This document shows, in pieces, positions 8,449 through 17,117 of a stretch of DNA of 64,000 nt (its first letter is position 1; each line of letters opens with the position of its first letter). A program made the translations under genes and the position numbers. The notes under the pieces are model-generated. The model searched no databases and was not told the DNA's origin. It saw only the letters and a program-made list of their open reading frames with translations. Source of the stretch: Amycolatopsis acididurans (GTDB lineage: Bacteria; Actinomycetota; Actinomycetes; Mycobacteriales; Pseudonocardiaceae); NCBI RefSeq assembly GCF_012328925.1, contig NZ_JAAXLS010000023.1, positions 1-64,000 of the forward strand, written 5' to 3'.

Positions 8449-9516
8449 TCAGCGGATGACGTTGCCGCGCAGGACGATGTGACGGGGGGTGCGGAGCGCG
8501 GCGAGGTCTTCGCGGGGGTCGGTGTCGTAGATCAGGAAGTCCGCCGGGGCGCCGTCGGTGATCGACGGGTGACCCAGCCAGTCGCGAGCGGCCCACGATC
8601 CTGCCGCGAGCGCCTGCTCACGTGACATACCGGCCCGGTGCAGCGCCTCGATCTCGTCGACGAGCCTGCCGTGCGCGACCATGCCGCCCGCGTCGCTGCC
8701 CGCGTAGACCGGGATGCCCGCCGACAGAGCCGCCGCGACCATGTCCCCGACGCCGGCGTGCAGCGCCCGCATGTGCGCCGCGTACGTCGGGTACTTGGCC
8801 GCCTGGTCCGCGATGCCGGGGAAGTTGTCGATGTTGATCAGCGTGGGCACGAGCGCGGTGCCCCGGTCGGCCATCTCGGCGAGCAGCTCCGCGGACAGGC
8901 CCGTGCCGTGTTCCAGGCAGTCGATCCCGGCGTTGATCAGGCCCGGCAAGGCGTCCTCGCCGAACACGTGCGCGGTGACGCGGGCGCCGGCCTCGTGCGC
9001 GACCTTGATCGCCTCGGCGAGCACGTCGTCCGGCCACAGCGGAGCCAGATCTCCCTTGGCACGGTCGATCCAGTCGCCCACCAGCTTGACCCAGCCGTCG
9101 CCGTCGGCGGCCTGTTCGGCCACCGCCGAGGGCAGGTCGTCCGGTGAGGACAGCTCGACGCCCAGCCCCGGGATGTACCGTTTCGGCAGCGCGAGGTGCC
9201 TGCCCGCCCGGATGATCCGCGGCAGGTCGTCCCGCTGTTGCAGGGCACGCGTGTCGATGGGCTGGCCGCAGTCGCGGATCAGCAGCGTGCCCGCGTCCCG
9301 GTCGCGCTTCGCGTTCCCGACGGCTTCGTCCAGTGTGGTCGGCCCGCCGACCCCGATCGCGGGATGGCAGTGCGCGTCGACCAGACCGGGCACCAGAAAC
9401 CCTTCGGAGACAAGGGTTTGTGCACCGTCAACCGGTTCGGAGCTGATCCGGCCGCCGGTGATCCACAGCTCGCGCTGCTCACCGTCGGGCAGCACCACGC
9501 CGCGTACGCGCATCAC
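8449..9516 (-). CDS. Amidohydrolase family metal-dependent hydrolase
   Basis: This is a 355-residue cytosolic TIM-barrel amidohydrolase. It has the metal-binding HxH in VDAHCHPAIG, ARVTAHVFGEDA with a metal His, DCLEHGTGL, and the late Asp in YAGSDAGGMV. The substrate cannot be read from sequence; relatives include imidazolonepropionase-like and prolidase-like enzymes. The ATG overlaps the ffh stop by 4 bp, a coupling also seen in mycobacteria, where an amidohydrolase gene (Rv2915c) follows ffh. Confidence 0.88.
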   Translation of the reverse strand: MMRVRGVVLPDGEQRELWITGGRISSEPVDGAQTLVSEGFLVPGLVDAHCHPAIGVGGPTTLDEAVGNAKRDRDAGTLLIRDCGQPIDTRALQQRDDLPRIIRAGRHLALPKRYIPGLGVELSSPDDLPSAVAEQAADGDGWVKLVGDWIDRAKGDLAPLWPDDVLAEAIKVAHEAGARVTAHVFGEDALPGLINAGIDCLEHGTGLSAELLAEMADRGTALVPTLINIDNFPGIADQAAKYPTYAAHMRALHAGVGDMVAAALSAGIPVYAGSDAGGMVAHGRLVDEIEALHRAGMSREQALAAGSWAARDWLGHPSITDGAPADFLIYDTDPREDLAALRTPRHIVLRGNVIR

Positions 9517-11051
9517 TTGTTCTTCGGCAGCTTGAACTTCGACGGGTCGAAGCCGGGCACGTCGTTCATCCCGCCGCCCAGCTGCGATAGGTCGGGGCCG
9601 CCGGGACCACCGGCACCGGGCGGCAGCATCGGCATGCCGCCGGGGAAGCCGCCGCGCACCTTGGACTGTGTGGGACCGCGCCCCTTGGCCTTCTTGCCCT
9701 TCTTGCCCTTGGCCTTGTTCTTCTTGGTGGCGCTGCCACCGCCGAAGCCGAACCGGCCCGCCATCTGCTGCATCATCTTGCGAGCCTCGAAAAACCGGTT
9801 CACCAGGTCGTTGACCTCGCGGACCGTGACACCCGAGCCGACCGCGATGCGCTGCCGGCGCGACCCGTTGATCATCTTCGGGTTGGAGCGCTCCGCCGGG
9901 GTCATGCCGCGAATGATCGCCTGCACCCGGTCCAGCTGCTTGTCGTCGACCGCGGCCAGCTGGTCCTTCATCTGGCCCGCGCCGGGCAGCATGCCGAGCA
10001 GGTTGCCGATCGGACCCATCTTGCGGACCGCGAGCATCTGCTCGAGGAAGTCCTCCAGGGTCAGCTCACCGGTGCCGAGCTTGGCCGCGGCCTTCTCCGC
10101 CTGCTCCTGGTCGAAGGCCTGCTCGGCCTGTTCGATCAGGGTGAGCAGATCGCCCATGCCGAGGATCCGGCTGGCCATCCGGTCCGGGTGGAAGACGTCG
10201 AAGTCCTCGAGCTTCTCGCCGTTGGACGCGAACAGGATCGGCTGCCCGGTGACCTGGCGGACCGACAGCGCCGCACCACCGCGGGCGTCACCGTCGAGCT
10301 TCGTCAGCACCACGCCGGTGAAGCCGACGCCGTCACGGAAGGCCTCGGCCGTGGTGACCGCGTCCTGACCGATCATCGCGTCGACGACGAACAGCGTCTC
10401 GTCGGGCTCGACCGCGTCCCGGATGTCGGCGGCCTGCTTCATCAGTTCCTCGTCGACGCCCAGCCGCCCGGCGGTGTCGACGATGACCACGTCGTGCTGG
10501 GCGTGCCGGGCCTCGTCGATGCCGCGGCGGGCCACGTCGACGGGATCGCCGACCCCGTTGCCCGGTTCGGGGGCGAACGTGGTCACCCCGGCCCGCTCGC
10601 CGACCACCTGGAGCTGGGTGACGGCGTTGGGGCGCTGGAGGTCACAGGCCACCAGCAGCGGCGCGTGGCCCTGCTTCTTCAGGTGCATCGCGAGCTTGCC
10701 GGCCAGCGTGGTCTTACCGGAACCCTGCAGACCGGCGAGCATGATCACCGTCGGCGGGGTCTTGGCGAGGTTGAGCCGCCGCGTCTCGCCGCCGAGGATC
10801 CCGACGAGCTCCTCGTTGACGATCTTGATGACCTGCTGCGCCGGGTTCAGCGCGCCGTGGACCTCGGCGCCCTTGGCGCGCTGCTTGATCTGCGCGATGA
10901 ACTCGCGGACGACGGGCAGCGCGACGTCGGCCTCCAGCAGCGCGATGCGGATCTCGCGCGCGGTGGCGTCGATGTCGGCGTCGGTCAGCTTGCCCTTGCC
11001 CCGCAGGTTCTGCAGGGTCGAGGTAAGCCGTTCGGACAGGGTGTCGAACAC
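9513..11051 (-). CDS. ffh: Signal recognition particle protein Ffh
   Basis: Ffh is the SRP54 GTPase that targets nascent membrane proteins to FtsY. The product is 512 residues from the GTG at 11051 (V-F-D-T-L-S-E-R-L), with a GGAG about 11 bases upstream; the frame is open further upstream but has no homology there. Visible parts are the N domain, G1 LAGLQGSGKTTLAGKLA, DTAGRLGVDEE, TKLDGDARGG, the M domain with MINGSRRQRIAVGSG, and a Lys/Gly-rich C-terminal tail. Its receptor gene ftsY lies at 53-54 kb in the same window. Confidence 0.95.
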   Translation of the reverse strand: MFDTLSERLTSTLQNLRGKGKLTDADIDATAREIRIALLEADVALPVVREFIAQIKQRAKGAEVHGALNPAQQVIKIVNEELVGILGGETRRLNLAKTPPTVIMLAGLQGSGKTTLAGKLAMHLKKQGHAPLLVACDLQRPNAVTQLQVVGERAGVTTFAPEPGNGVGDPVDVARRGIDEARHAQHDVVIVDTAGRLGVDEELMKQAADIRDAVEPDETLFVVDAMIGQDAVTTAEAFRDGVGFTGVVLTKLDGDARGGAALSVRQVTGQPILFASNGEKLEDFDVFHPDRMASRILGMGDLLTLIEQAEQAFDQEQAEKAAAKLGTGELTLEDFLEQMLAVRKMGPIGNLLGMLPGAGQMKDQLAAVDDKQLDRVQAIIRGMTPAERSNPKMINGSRRQRIAVGSGVTVREVNDLVNRFFEARKMMQQMAGRFGFGGGSATKKNKAKGKKGKKAKGRGPTQSKVRGGFPGGMPMLPPGAGGPGGPDLSQLGGGMNDVPGFDPSKFKLPKNK

Positions 11052-11449
11052 GGCGGTGCACGCTCCAGCTGGTCGTGGTTGCTCCGCCCACCAGGGTAGC
11101 CGCCCGGATGTGCCCGGCTGCGGGTGCCGCGAAACTCCGGGACCGGGCAAGTCGTGCGGGTGGCTCGCCCCCTCGCCGAGCCACCCGCACGGTCGCGCCG
11201 AAACCGGCGGTATGACCGCCCACCTCGCCGGACCCCCAGTACCTGGCGAGATCTGGTGCTCATCGCCGCCTTCGGCGCGATGTACACAGCCTGCCCGGTA
11301 CGGGGGTGCGCCGGGCAGCGTGACAACCCTCAAGTAGACCTAGGTAGATCTACTCAGGAGCCGTCCAGCCACGACCGGCGCGTGGCAGTGGGACCCGGGC
11401 ACCGGGCACCCATGACGCGGGTTTGCGAAACTTTTTTTCCGGGCACGTG
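11052..11449. other. 398-bp stretch without a convincing intact gene
   Basis: This lies upstream of ffh and downstream of ku. It contains a strong 14-bp hairpin (11154-11190), a short palindrome GTAGATCTAC around 11344-11353, and on the plus strand a short run reading W-R-D-L-V-L-I-A-A-F-G-A-M-Y-T-A (about 11238-11285). That run resembles the first helix of ECF-transporter S components but is not followed by more membrane helices. No SRP RNA-like conserved loop was found here. The ffh promoter must lie in the part next to 11051. Confidence 0.6.
11154..11190. terminator. Strong 14-bp stem hairpin upstream of ffh
   Basis: The arms are 11154-11167 (GTGCGGGTGGCTCG) and 11177-11190 (CGAGCCACCCGCAC), perfectly complementary around a 9-nt loop. 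There is no U-tract, as is common for actinobacterial terminators. It lies about 260 bp after the ku stop and about 100 bp before ffh, and could end transcription coming from ku. Confidence 0.55.
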
Positions 11450-12343
11450 TCAGCGGCGGCTCTTCGGCGCCGACCGCGCCTTCGACGAGGCCTTCTTGGC
11501 CTCGCGCTTCGCGGCGGCGGCCTTGTCCGCGGCCGCCTTGGCCCGTTTCACCGCGGGCGAGGCCGACTGGTCGGCGTCGGTCTTGGTCTGCGCGCTCTCC
11601 TGCAGGGCCCGCAGCAGCGCCTCGACACCCTCGTCCTGGATCGCGGCGGTCGGCTGGAGCACCTCGCGGCCCTCGATCTTCGCCTCGATGAGCGCCTGCA
11701 GGGCCGCGGAGTAGCCGTCGGTGTACGCCCCGGGCGTGAAGTCGCCGGAGAGGTTCTCGATCAGGTTCGCCGCCGCGCGTACGTGCGCCGTGCGCACGTC
11801 GACGTCCTCGTGCAGGAACGGGAAGTCGGGCGCGCGCACCTCGTCCGGCCAGTGCAGCGTGTCCAGCATGATCATCTGGCCGCGCACCCGCAGCGCGCCG
11901 AGCGTCTCGCGTTGCCGGATCGCCACCTTCACCATCGCGATCTTCTCCGCCTGCTGCATCGCCTCGCTCAGCAGCACGTACGGCTTGGTGGCGGGCACTT
12001 CGGGTTCCAGGTAGTAGCTCTTGACGAAATAGAGCGGATCGAGCTGGGCCGAGGGAATGAAACCGAGAATCTCGATCGAATGCGCCGTCGGTAACGGCAG
12101 TTCGGCCAATTCCTCGTCACTGAGCAGGACCACGTCACCACCGGGAAGCGGAAATCCCTTGCCGATTTCACCGGCCGGAACGTCGGCGCCATCGACCTCG
12201 CAGACCCGTCGCATCCTGATCCTTCCACCATCGGCGGAATGCAGTGTGTGCAGCGGGGTCCCGTGATCCTCGGTGGCGCTGTAAGCCTTCACCGGAATGG
12301 CCGAACTGCCGAATCCGATAGTGCCTTTCCACACGGTCCGCAT
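11450..12343 (-). CDS. ku: Non-homologous end-joining protein Ku
   Basis: Bacterial Ku binds DNA ends as a homodimer and recruits LigD for end joining. The product is 297 residues from MRTVWKGTIGFGSSAIPVK (ATG at 12343); an alternative in-frame ATG lies 11 codons upstream. Ku core features are visible, including VCEVDGADV and PLYFVKSYYLEP. The C-terminal tail is Lys/Ala-rich and basic (KRAKAAADKAAAAKREAKK), as in other actinobacterial Ku proteins. No ligD is in the window. No clear ribosome-binding site precedes either start, so the mRNA may be leaderless. Confidence 0.93.
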   Translation of the reverse strand: MRTVWKGTIGFGSSAIPVKAYSATEDHGTPLHTLHSADGGRIRMRRVCEVDGADVPAGEIGKGFPLPGGDVVLLSDEELAELPLPTAHSIEILGFIPSAQLDPLYFVKSYYLEPEVPATKPYVLLSEAMQQAEKIAMVKVAIRQRETLGALRVRGQMIMLDTLHWPDEVRAPDFPFLHEDVDVRTAHVRAAANLIENLSGDFTPGAYTDGYSAALQALIEAKIEGREVLQPTAAIQDEGVEALLRALQESAQTKTDADQSASPAVKRAKAAADKAAAAKREAKKASSKARSAPKSRR

Positions 12344-12379
12344 CGGAAAAGCGTATCCAGCGGGGTGGTGGGTCAATAG

Positions 12380-12745
12380 CTACAAACGGGTGTTCGGACC
12401 GGAGAATCCGGACACGCCGCGAACCAGCGGGCCGCTTTCCGCGAGCGCGTCGGCCGAATAGCCGAAAGCACCGGCGGCCGCCTGGAGTACCTCGCTCAGC
12501 GCGGCCACATGCGGCCCGGGCGCGGCCGCGAGCACGTCGTCCCGGCCGGCGTCGACGCGGTCCGCGAGCCTGCTCAGCGCGCCCGAGAGCAGGCGCTGAC
12601 CTGCCACCAGATCCTCGATCGCCTCGACCAGCTCGCCCAGTTCCGTTCCGGACGCGCCGGCCAGTTCGGCGGCGCAGGAGCGGAGGTGGGAAGCGGCCAC
12701 CGTGATCGGCAGGACGGTCGGCTCGAGCTCCGGCATGGGCGACAT
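12380..12745 (-). CDS. Hypothetical protein, 121 aa
   Basis: I do not recognise this product. It is an Ala/Leu-rich, probably helical acidic protein without a signal peptide or membrane segment. Its pattern (ELGELVEAIEDLVAGQRLL, ALSRLADRVDAGRDDV) resembles small helical-bundle proteins. It lies 36 bp upstream of ku on the same strand and could be cotranscribed with it. Codon bias is typical of the neighbours, which supports a real gene. Confidence 0.6.
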   Translation of the reverse strand: MSPMPELEPTVLPITVAASHLRSCAAELAGASGTELGELVEAIEDLVAGQRLLSGALSRLADRVDAGRDDVLAAAPGPHVAALSEVLQAAAGAFGYSADALAESGPLVRGVSGFSGPNTRL

Positions 12746-12794
12746 ACTGCCATCGCGATCACCGGATCCGGCCGCGACACCCCGGTGTGGGTGA

Positions 12795-12833
12795 GCGGAA
12801 TGCCGCGGGGGATGGCCGCCCGCGGCATTCCGC
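12795..12833. terminator. 15-bp stem terminator after glnD
   Basis: The arms GCGGAATGCCGCGGG (12795-12809) and CCCGCGGCATTCCGC (12819-12833) are perfectly complementary around a 9-nt loop. The hairpin begins 6 bases after the glnD stop and separates the amt-glnK-glnD operon from the downstream gene, so it is probably the operon terminator. There is no U-tract. Confidence 0.75.
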
Positions 12834-12838
12834 CCGGC

Positions 12839-15154
12839 TCACGAAGCGGCGGCGAGCACCGCCTGCTCGACGCGGTGGCGCCAGGCCTGGTCCACCTTGC
12901 CGCCGCGCGGGGCCACCGCGAACGAGTCGACGACCGCCCCGCCGAGCGTGGCCACCTTGGCCCACCGCACGTCCGCGTCGCACGACTGCAGCGCGCCCGC
13001 CACCCGGTACAGCAGCCCGATCCGGTCCATCGCGCGCAGTTCCAGCACCACCGTGTTCGGCCCGCTGGTCTCGTCGTCGAACCACAGCACCTTCGGCTTG
13101 GCCACGACCCGGACCGGGGCCTGGTAGTCCCGTTCCTTCGCCGCGAGTTTCGCGTCCAGCGCGAGCCCGCCGGCGACGGCACGGGCGAACTGCTCGCGCA
13201 GCAGCCCGCTGTCGGGCAGCGAACCGAACTTCGGCGAGGCTGTGAAGATTCCCGCCCGCCCGTCGCCGTGCCCGCGCAACGTCGCGGTATGCACCTCGAG
13301 CGAATGCAGCGCCAGCACCCCGGCGGCCGGGGCGAGCAGTTCCGCGCGCGCCGGAACCGCGAGCACCACCGTCGCCATGTTGCCGTCGGAGGTGATCAGG
13401 ACTTCGCCACGCCCGGAGCGCGCCGCCTTCGCGATCAGCTCCCGCTGCTCGGCGTCGAGCTGTTGCGGCGGCGAGAATCCCTTGCCCTGCATGACCTGAC
13501 GGCACCGGGCGACGAGGTTCTCGACGAGCCCCGCCTTCCAGTCCGACCACATGCCGGGGCCGGTCGCGAGCGAGTCGGCTTCGGTGAGCGCGTGCAGCAG
13601 TTCCAGCAGCACCACGTCGTTGTCCGCGGTCTTGGTCACCCGGTTGACGGTCGCCGGGTCCTCGATGTCGCGGCGCGTGGCGGTGTCCGGCAGCAACAGG
13701 TGATGCCGCACCAGCGACGACACCGTGGCAGCGTCCGATTCGGACAGTCCGATCCGGCGCGCCACCTCGACCGAGATCGCGGCCCCGAGTTCGGAGTGGT
13801 CGGTGTCGCGGCCCTTGCCGATGTCGTGCAGCAGTGCGCCCAGCAGCAGCAGGTCCGGCCGGGACACGGTCGTGGTGAGCTTGGCCGCCTCCACACACGT
13901 CTGCACGAGGTGGCGGTCGACGGTCCACGCGTGCACCGGCGAGCGCGGCGGCAGATCGCGGATGGCGCCCCACTCCGGGAACAGCCGCGCCCACAGGCCC
14001 GTGCGGTCCAGCGCCTCCACCGCGTCGATCAGGCCTTCGCCCGCGCCGAGCAGTCCGGTCAGCGCGTCCCGCGCATCGGACGGCCACGGCGTGCGCAGCT
14101 CCGGTGCGGAGTCGGCGAGTGTGCGCAAGGTGCCGTGCGAGATCGGGACACCCGTGCGCGCCGAGGCCGCGGCGACCCGCAACAGCAACGCGGGATCCTT
14201 GGCGGGTACGGCGTCGCGTGCGAGCGCGACCTCGTTTCCGTGTAGCACCACGCCTTCGTCGAGCGGCGTGCGGCTCGGGCGGCGCCCGAACCTGCCGCGC
14301 GGTTGCTCCACAGTGGACCGCAACGCCACCTCGACGGCATAGCTGACCGCGCGGCCGGCCCCGGCGAGCTTGCGGGCCAGGGTGAACCGGTCACCGAAGC
14401 CGAGTTCGGCGGCGACCAGTTCCGCGTCGGCCGCGCCGAGGATGTCCCGGTCCCGCCGCAGTTCGCGCCGCATCTCGGTGCGCACGTCGAGCAGCAGTTC
14501 CTTGGCTTCGCGCAGCTCCTCGCCCGGCCGGTCGGTGAGCTGGGCGACGGCCAGCGCGTCCAGAATCCCCAGATCGCGCAGACCGCCCTTGCCGTACTTG
14601 AGGTCCGGCTCCGCGGACTGGGCGATCTCCCCGCTGCGCTGCCAGCGTTTGCGGGTGGACTCGGCCAGCTCCGGCAGGCGTTTGCGGGCCGTGCGCCGCC
14701 ACTGGTCACGCGCGGCGGAGGTGAGCCTGCGGGCCAGTTCGGCGTCTCCGGAGATGTGCCGCGCGTCGAGCAGGCCGATCGCCGTCCGCAGATCCTCCGA
14801 GGCGACCTGAAGTGCCTCGGCGGGCGTGCGCACGGCGTGGTCGAGGCCGATCCGCGCGTCCCACAGCGGGTACCACAGCGCGTCGGCGATTTCGGCGACT
14901 CCTCCGTTCTGGTTGTGCAGCAGCACCAGATCCAGATCGGAGAACGGGACCAGCTCACGCCGGCCCAGGCCGCCGACGGCGACCAGCGCGACACCGGGGT
15001 CAGCGGTGTCCACGCCGGCCGCCGCGGCGGCCTTGCTCAGCCAGAACTCATAGAGGTCCACGAGTGCGGCCCGCAGCGCCGAGGCTCCGAGCCGCCCGTG
15101 GCGGCCTTCCAGCAGCCGGTTGGCTGCCTTGGCGAGTTCCCCCCCGAGAACCAT
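12839..15154 (-). CDS. glnD: PII nucleotidyltransferase GlnD
   Basis: GlnD modifies and de-modifies PII protein in response to glutamine. In Streptomyces and Corynebacterium the modification is adenylylation rather than uridylylation. The product is 771 residues from the ATG at 15154, which lies 8 bases after the glnK stop; a longer frame upstream runs into glnK. Domains in order: nucleotidyltransferase with GGLGRRELVPFSDLDLVLL near residue 63, HD domain with LLHDIGKGRDTDHSELG near residue 440, and two C-terminal ACT domains (about 600-771). It is the last gene of the operon. Confidence 0.94.
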   Translation of the reverse strand: MVLGGELAKAANRLLEGRHGRLGASALRAALVDLYEFWLSKAAAAAGVDTADPGVALVAVGGLGRRELVPFSDLDLVLLHNQNGGVAEIADALWYPLWDARIGLDHAVRTPAEALQVASEDLRTAIGLLDARHISGDAELARRLTSAARDQWRRTARKRLPELAESTRKRWQRSGEIAQSAEPDLKYGKGGLRDLGILDALAVAQLTDRPGEELREAKELLLDVRTEMRRELRRDRDILGAADAELVAAELGFGDRFTLARKLAGAGRAVSYAVEVALRSTVEQPRGRFGRRPSRTPLDEGVVLHGNEVALARDAVPAKDPALLLRVAAASARTGVPISHGTLRTLADSAPELRTPWPSDARDALTGLLGAGEGLIDAVEALDRTGLWARLFPEWGAIRDLPPRSPVHAWTVDRHLVQTCVEAAKLTTTVSRPDLLLLGALLHDIGKGRDTDHSELGAAISVEVARRIGLSESDAATVSSLVRHHLLLPDTATRRDIEDPATVNRVTKTADNDVVLLELLHALTEADSLATGPGMWSDWKAGLVENLVARCRQVMQGKGFSPPQQLDAEQRELIAKAARSGRGEVLITSDGNMATVVLAVPARAELLAPAAGVLALHSLEVHTATLRGHGDGRAGIFTASPKFGSLPDSGLLREQFARAVAGGLALDAKLAAKERDYQAPVRVVAKPKVLWFDDETSGPNTVVLELRAMDRIGLLYRVAGALQSCDADVRWAKVATLGGAVVDSFAVAPRGGKVDQAWRHRVEQAVLAAAS

Positions 15155-15162
15155 CGTCGCGC

Positions 15163-15501
15163 CTACAGTGCGTCCGTGCCGCGTTCGCCGGTACGAACCC
15201 GGACCACGGTCTCCACCGGGGTCACCCACACCTTGCCGTCACCGATCTTGCCGGTGTGCGCGGCGTTCACGATCGCCTCGATGACCTTCTCCACGTTCGC
15301 GTCGTCGGTGACGACCTCGACGCGGAGCTTGGCGACGAAGTCGACCGCGTACTCGGCGCCGCGGTAGACCTCCGTGTGGCCCTTCTGGCGGCCGTAGCCC
15401 TGGACCTCGCTGACGGTCATGCCCAGCGCGCCCAGCTGCTCGAGTGCCGCGCGGATGTCGTCAAGGGTGAACGGCTTGACGATCGCGGTGATCAGCTTCA
15501 T
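15163..15501 (-). CDS. glnK: Nitrogen regulatory protein PII (GlnK/GlnB)
   Basis: This is a 112-residue PII signal-transduction protein that senses 2-oxoglutarate, ATP and ADP and gates the Amt channel. The T-loop GRQKGHTEVYRGAEYAVDF carries Tyr51, the conserved modification site, and the B-loop is TGKIGDGKVWV. It is translationally coupled to amt (4-bp overlap) and followed 8 bp later by glnD, which modifies it. Confidence 0.96.
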   Translation of the reverse strand: MKLITAIVKPFTLDDIRAALEQLGALGMTVSEVQGYGRQKGHTEVYRGAEYAVDFVAKLRVEVVTDDANVEKVIEAIVNAAHTGKIGDGKVWVTPVETVVRVRTGERGTDAL

Positions 15502-16886
15502 GCCTTGCTCCCTTCCAGGGCCGCGCCGTCCTTGGTGGGAACGGGCGAGGGAGCGGTGGCGCTGTGACCACCGAGAACCGAGCCACCGAAGTCATACGCG
15601 CTTTCCGCGTGCTGCGCCTCGTCGATGCCGCTGACCTCATCCTCGGTGGAGACCCGGAAGCCGCCTGCCGCCTTGATGATGAAACCGATGATGAGCGTGG
15701 CGATGAACGAGAAGCCCATGACCGCGAACGCGGCCACCGCCTGCTTGCCCAGCTGACTCCAACCACCACCGTAGAACAATCCGTCACCACCGGCGGAGTT
15801 CACGCTGGAGCTGGCGAAGAAGCCGATCAGCAGGGTGCCGACGAGACCACCGACCAGGTGCACGCCGACCACGTCGAGCGAGTCGTCGAAGCCGAACCGG
15901 TACTTGAGCGAGATCGCCAGGGCACACACGGCGCCGGCGATGACACCGATCGCGATGGAGCCGAGCGGGGTGACGAAACCACACGCCGGGGTGATGGCGA
16001 CCAGACCCGCGACGGCACCCGACGCGGCGCCCAGCGTGGTGGGCTTGCCGAACTTGAGCTGTTCGACGAGCAGCCAGCCCAGCACCGCGGCCGCGGTGGC
16101 GACGGTGGTGTTGGTGAACGCGACGCCGGCGAGGTCACCGGCGGACAGCGCCGAACCGGCGTTGAAGCCGTACCAGCCGAACCACAGCAGCGCCGCACCC
16201 AGCAGCACGAACGGGATGTTGTGCGGGCGGCCGACGTCACGCGGCCAGCCCTTGCGCTTGCCGAGCACGATGGCCAGCGCGAGACCCGCGGCACCGGCGT
16301 TGATGTGGACCGCGGTACCACCCGCGAAGTCGAACGCCTTGAGCTTGTTGGCGATCCACCCGCCGAGTGCGTCGGAGCCCATGAAGCCGTCGAACGAGAA
16401 CACCCAGTGCGCGACCGGGAAGTACACGATCGTGACCCACAGGACCACGAACAGTGCCCAGCCCCAGAACTTGACGCGGTCGGCGATCGCACCGGAGATC
16501 AGCGCCGGGGTGATCACCGCGAACATCAGCTGGAACATCACGAACGCGAGCATCGGCAGGGCGTCCGAGCCCGGCCAGGCCACGGCGGGCGAGGTGTCGG
16601 TGGCCGCGGTGGCGAGCCCGACCAGGTGCCCCCACGTGTTCGACAATCCGGCGTGGGTGAAGTTGCCGATCAGCCCGCCGAACGCGTCACTGCTGAACGA
16701 CTCGCCGAAGCCGTAGAGCACCCACAGCACCGACACGATCGCCAGACAGATGAAGTTCATCATCAGCATGTTCAGGACGCTCTTCACGCGGACCATGCCG
16801 CCATAGAAGAACGCCAACCCTGGTGTCATGAGCATGACCAGCGCGGCGCTGGCCAACACCCACGCGGTGTCTCCTGCGTTCAGCAC
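15498..16886 (-). CDS. amt: Ammonium transporter Amt
   Basis: This is an Amt/Mep ammonium channel with about 11 transmembrane helices and 462 residues from the GTG at 16886 (V-L-N-A-G-D-T-A-W-V-L), preceded by GGGAGGA. Family features include PGLAFFYGGMVR, an extracellular gate/pore region with HWVFSFDGF, GGTAVHINAGAAGLA containing a pore His, and VGVHLVGG with the second pore His. It is the first gene of amt-glnK-glnD, the standard nitrogen-starvation operon. A candidate GlnR box lies 49 bp upstream of the start. Confidence 0.95.
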   Translation of the reverse strand: MLNAGDTAWVLASAALVMLMTPGLAFFYGGMVRVKSVLNMLMMNFICLAIVSVLWVLYGFGESFSSDAFGGLIGNFTHAGLSNTWGHLVGLATAATDTSPAVAWPGSDALPMLAFVMFQLMFAVITPALISGAIADRVKFWGWALFVVLWVTIVYFPVAHWVFSFDGFMGSDALGGWIANKLKAFDFAGGTAVHINAGAAGLALAIVLGKRKGWPRDVGRPHNIPFVLLGAALLWFGWYGFNAGSALSAGDLAGVAFTNTTVATAAAVLGWLLVEQLKFGKPTTLGAASGAVAGLVAITPACGFVTPLGSIAIGVIAGAVCALAISLKYRFGFDDSLDVVGVHLVGGLVGTLLIGFFASSSVNSAGGDGLFYGGGWSQLGKQAVAAFAVMGFSFIATLIIGFIIKAAGGFRVSTEDEVSGIDEAQHAESAYDFGGSVLGGHSATAPSPVPTKDGAALEGSKA

Positions 16887-16935
16887 ATCGTCCTCCCGGT
16901 TGCGAAGATATTGCCCGGGAGTTTTGGTTTTGCGT

Positions 16936-16973
16936 GTTTCACCGGAACGCTTTCGACGTTTCACGTACGTGAA
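16936..16973 (-). promoter_or_regulatory. Candidate GlnR box upstream of amt
   Basis: Reading the minus strand, the order is TTCAC, 6 nt, GAAAC, 6 nt, AGCGT, 6 nt, GAAAC. This is the exact a-n6-b-n6-a-n6-b spacing of actinobacterial GlnR boxes (gTnAc/GaAAc); both b sites are perfect and the second a site is weak. The first part also forms a perfect 14-bp palindrome TTCACGTACGTGAA (16960-16973). amt-glnK-glnD is a known GlnR target in Streptomyces, which supports the call. Binding itself is inferred. Confidence 0.55.
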
Positions 16974-17117
16974 CTGTCGCGGCGGCTGTGTTACGAGCAC
17001 GTTTCGCGCTACCTGGCCGGTTATGCCCTTCTACGAAACGTCGCCGTCAGATACGGTGCGTGAGCACGATGGCGGTCCCACGTCGTCAAGGATGCCTTCT
17101 CTGCTGGAATGGGAGTC

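Noticed and set aside
11052..11449. Possible 4.5S/SRP RNA gene next to ffh
   Set aside because: The conserved SRP RNA loop motifs (GGAAG/AGCAG asymmetric loop) are not seen. The hairpin at 11154-11190 is too short.
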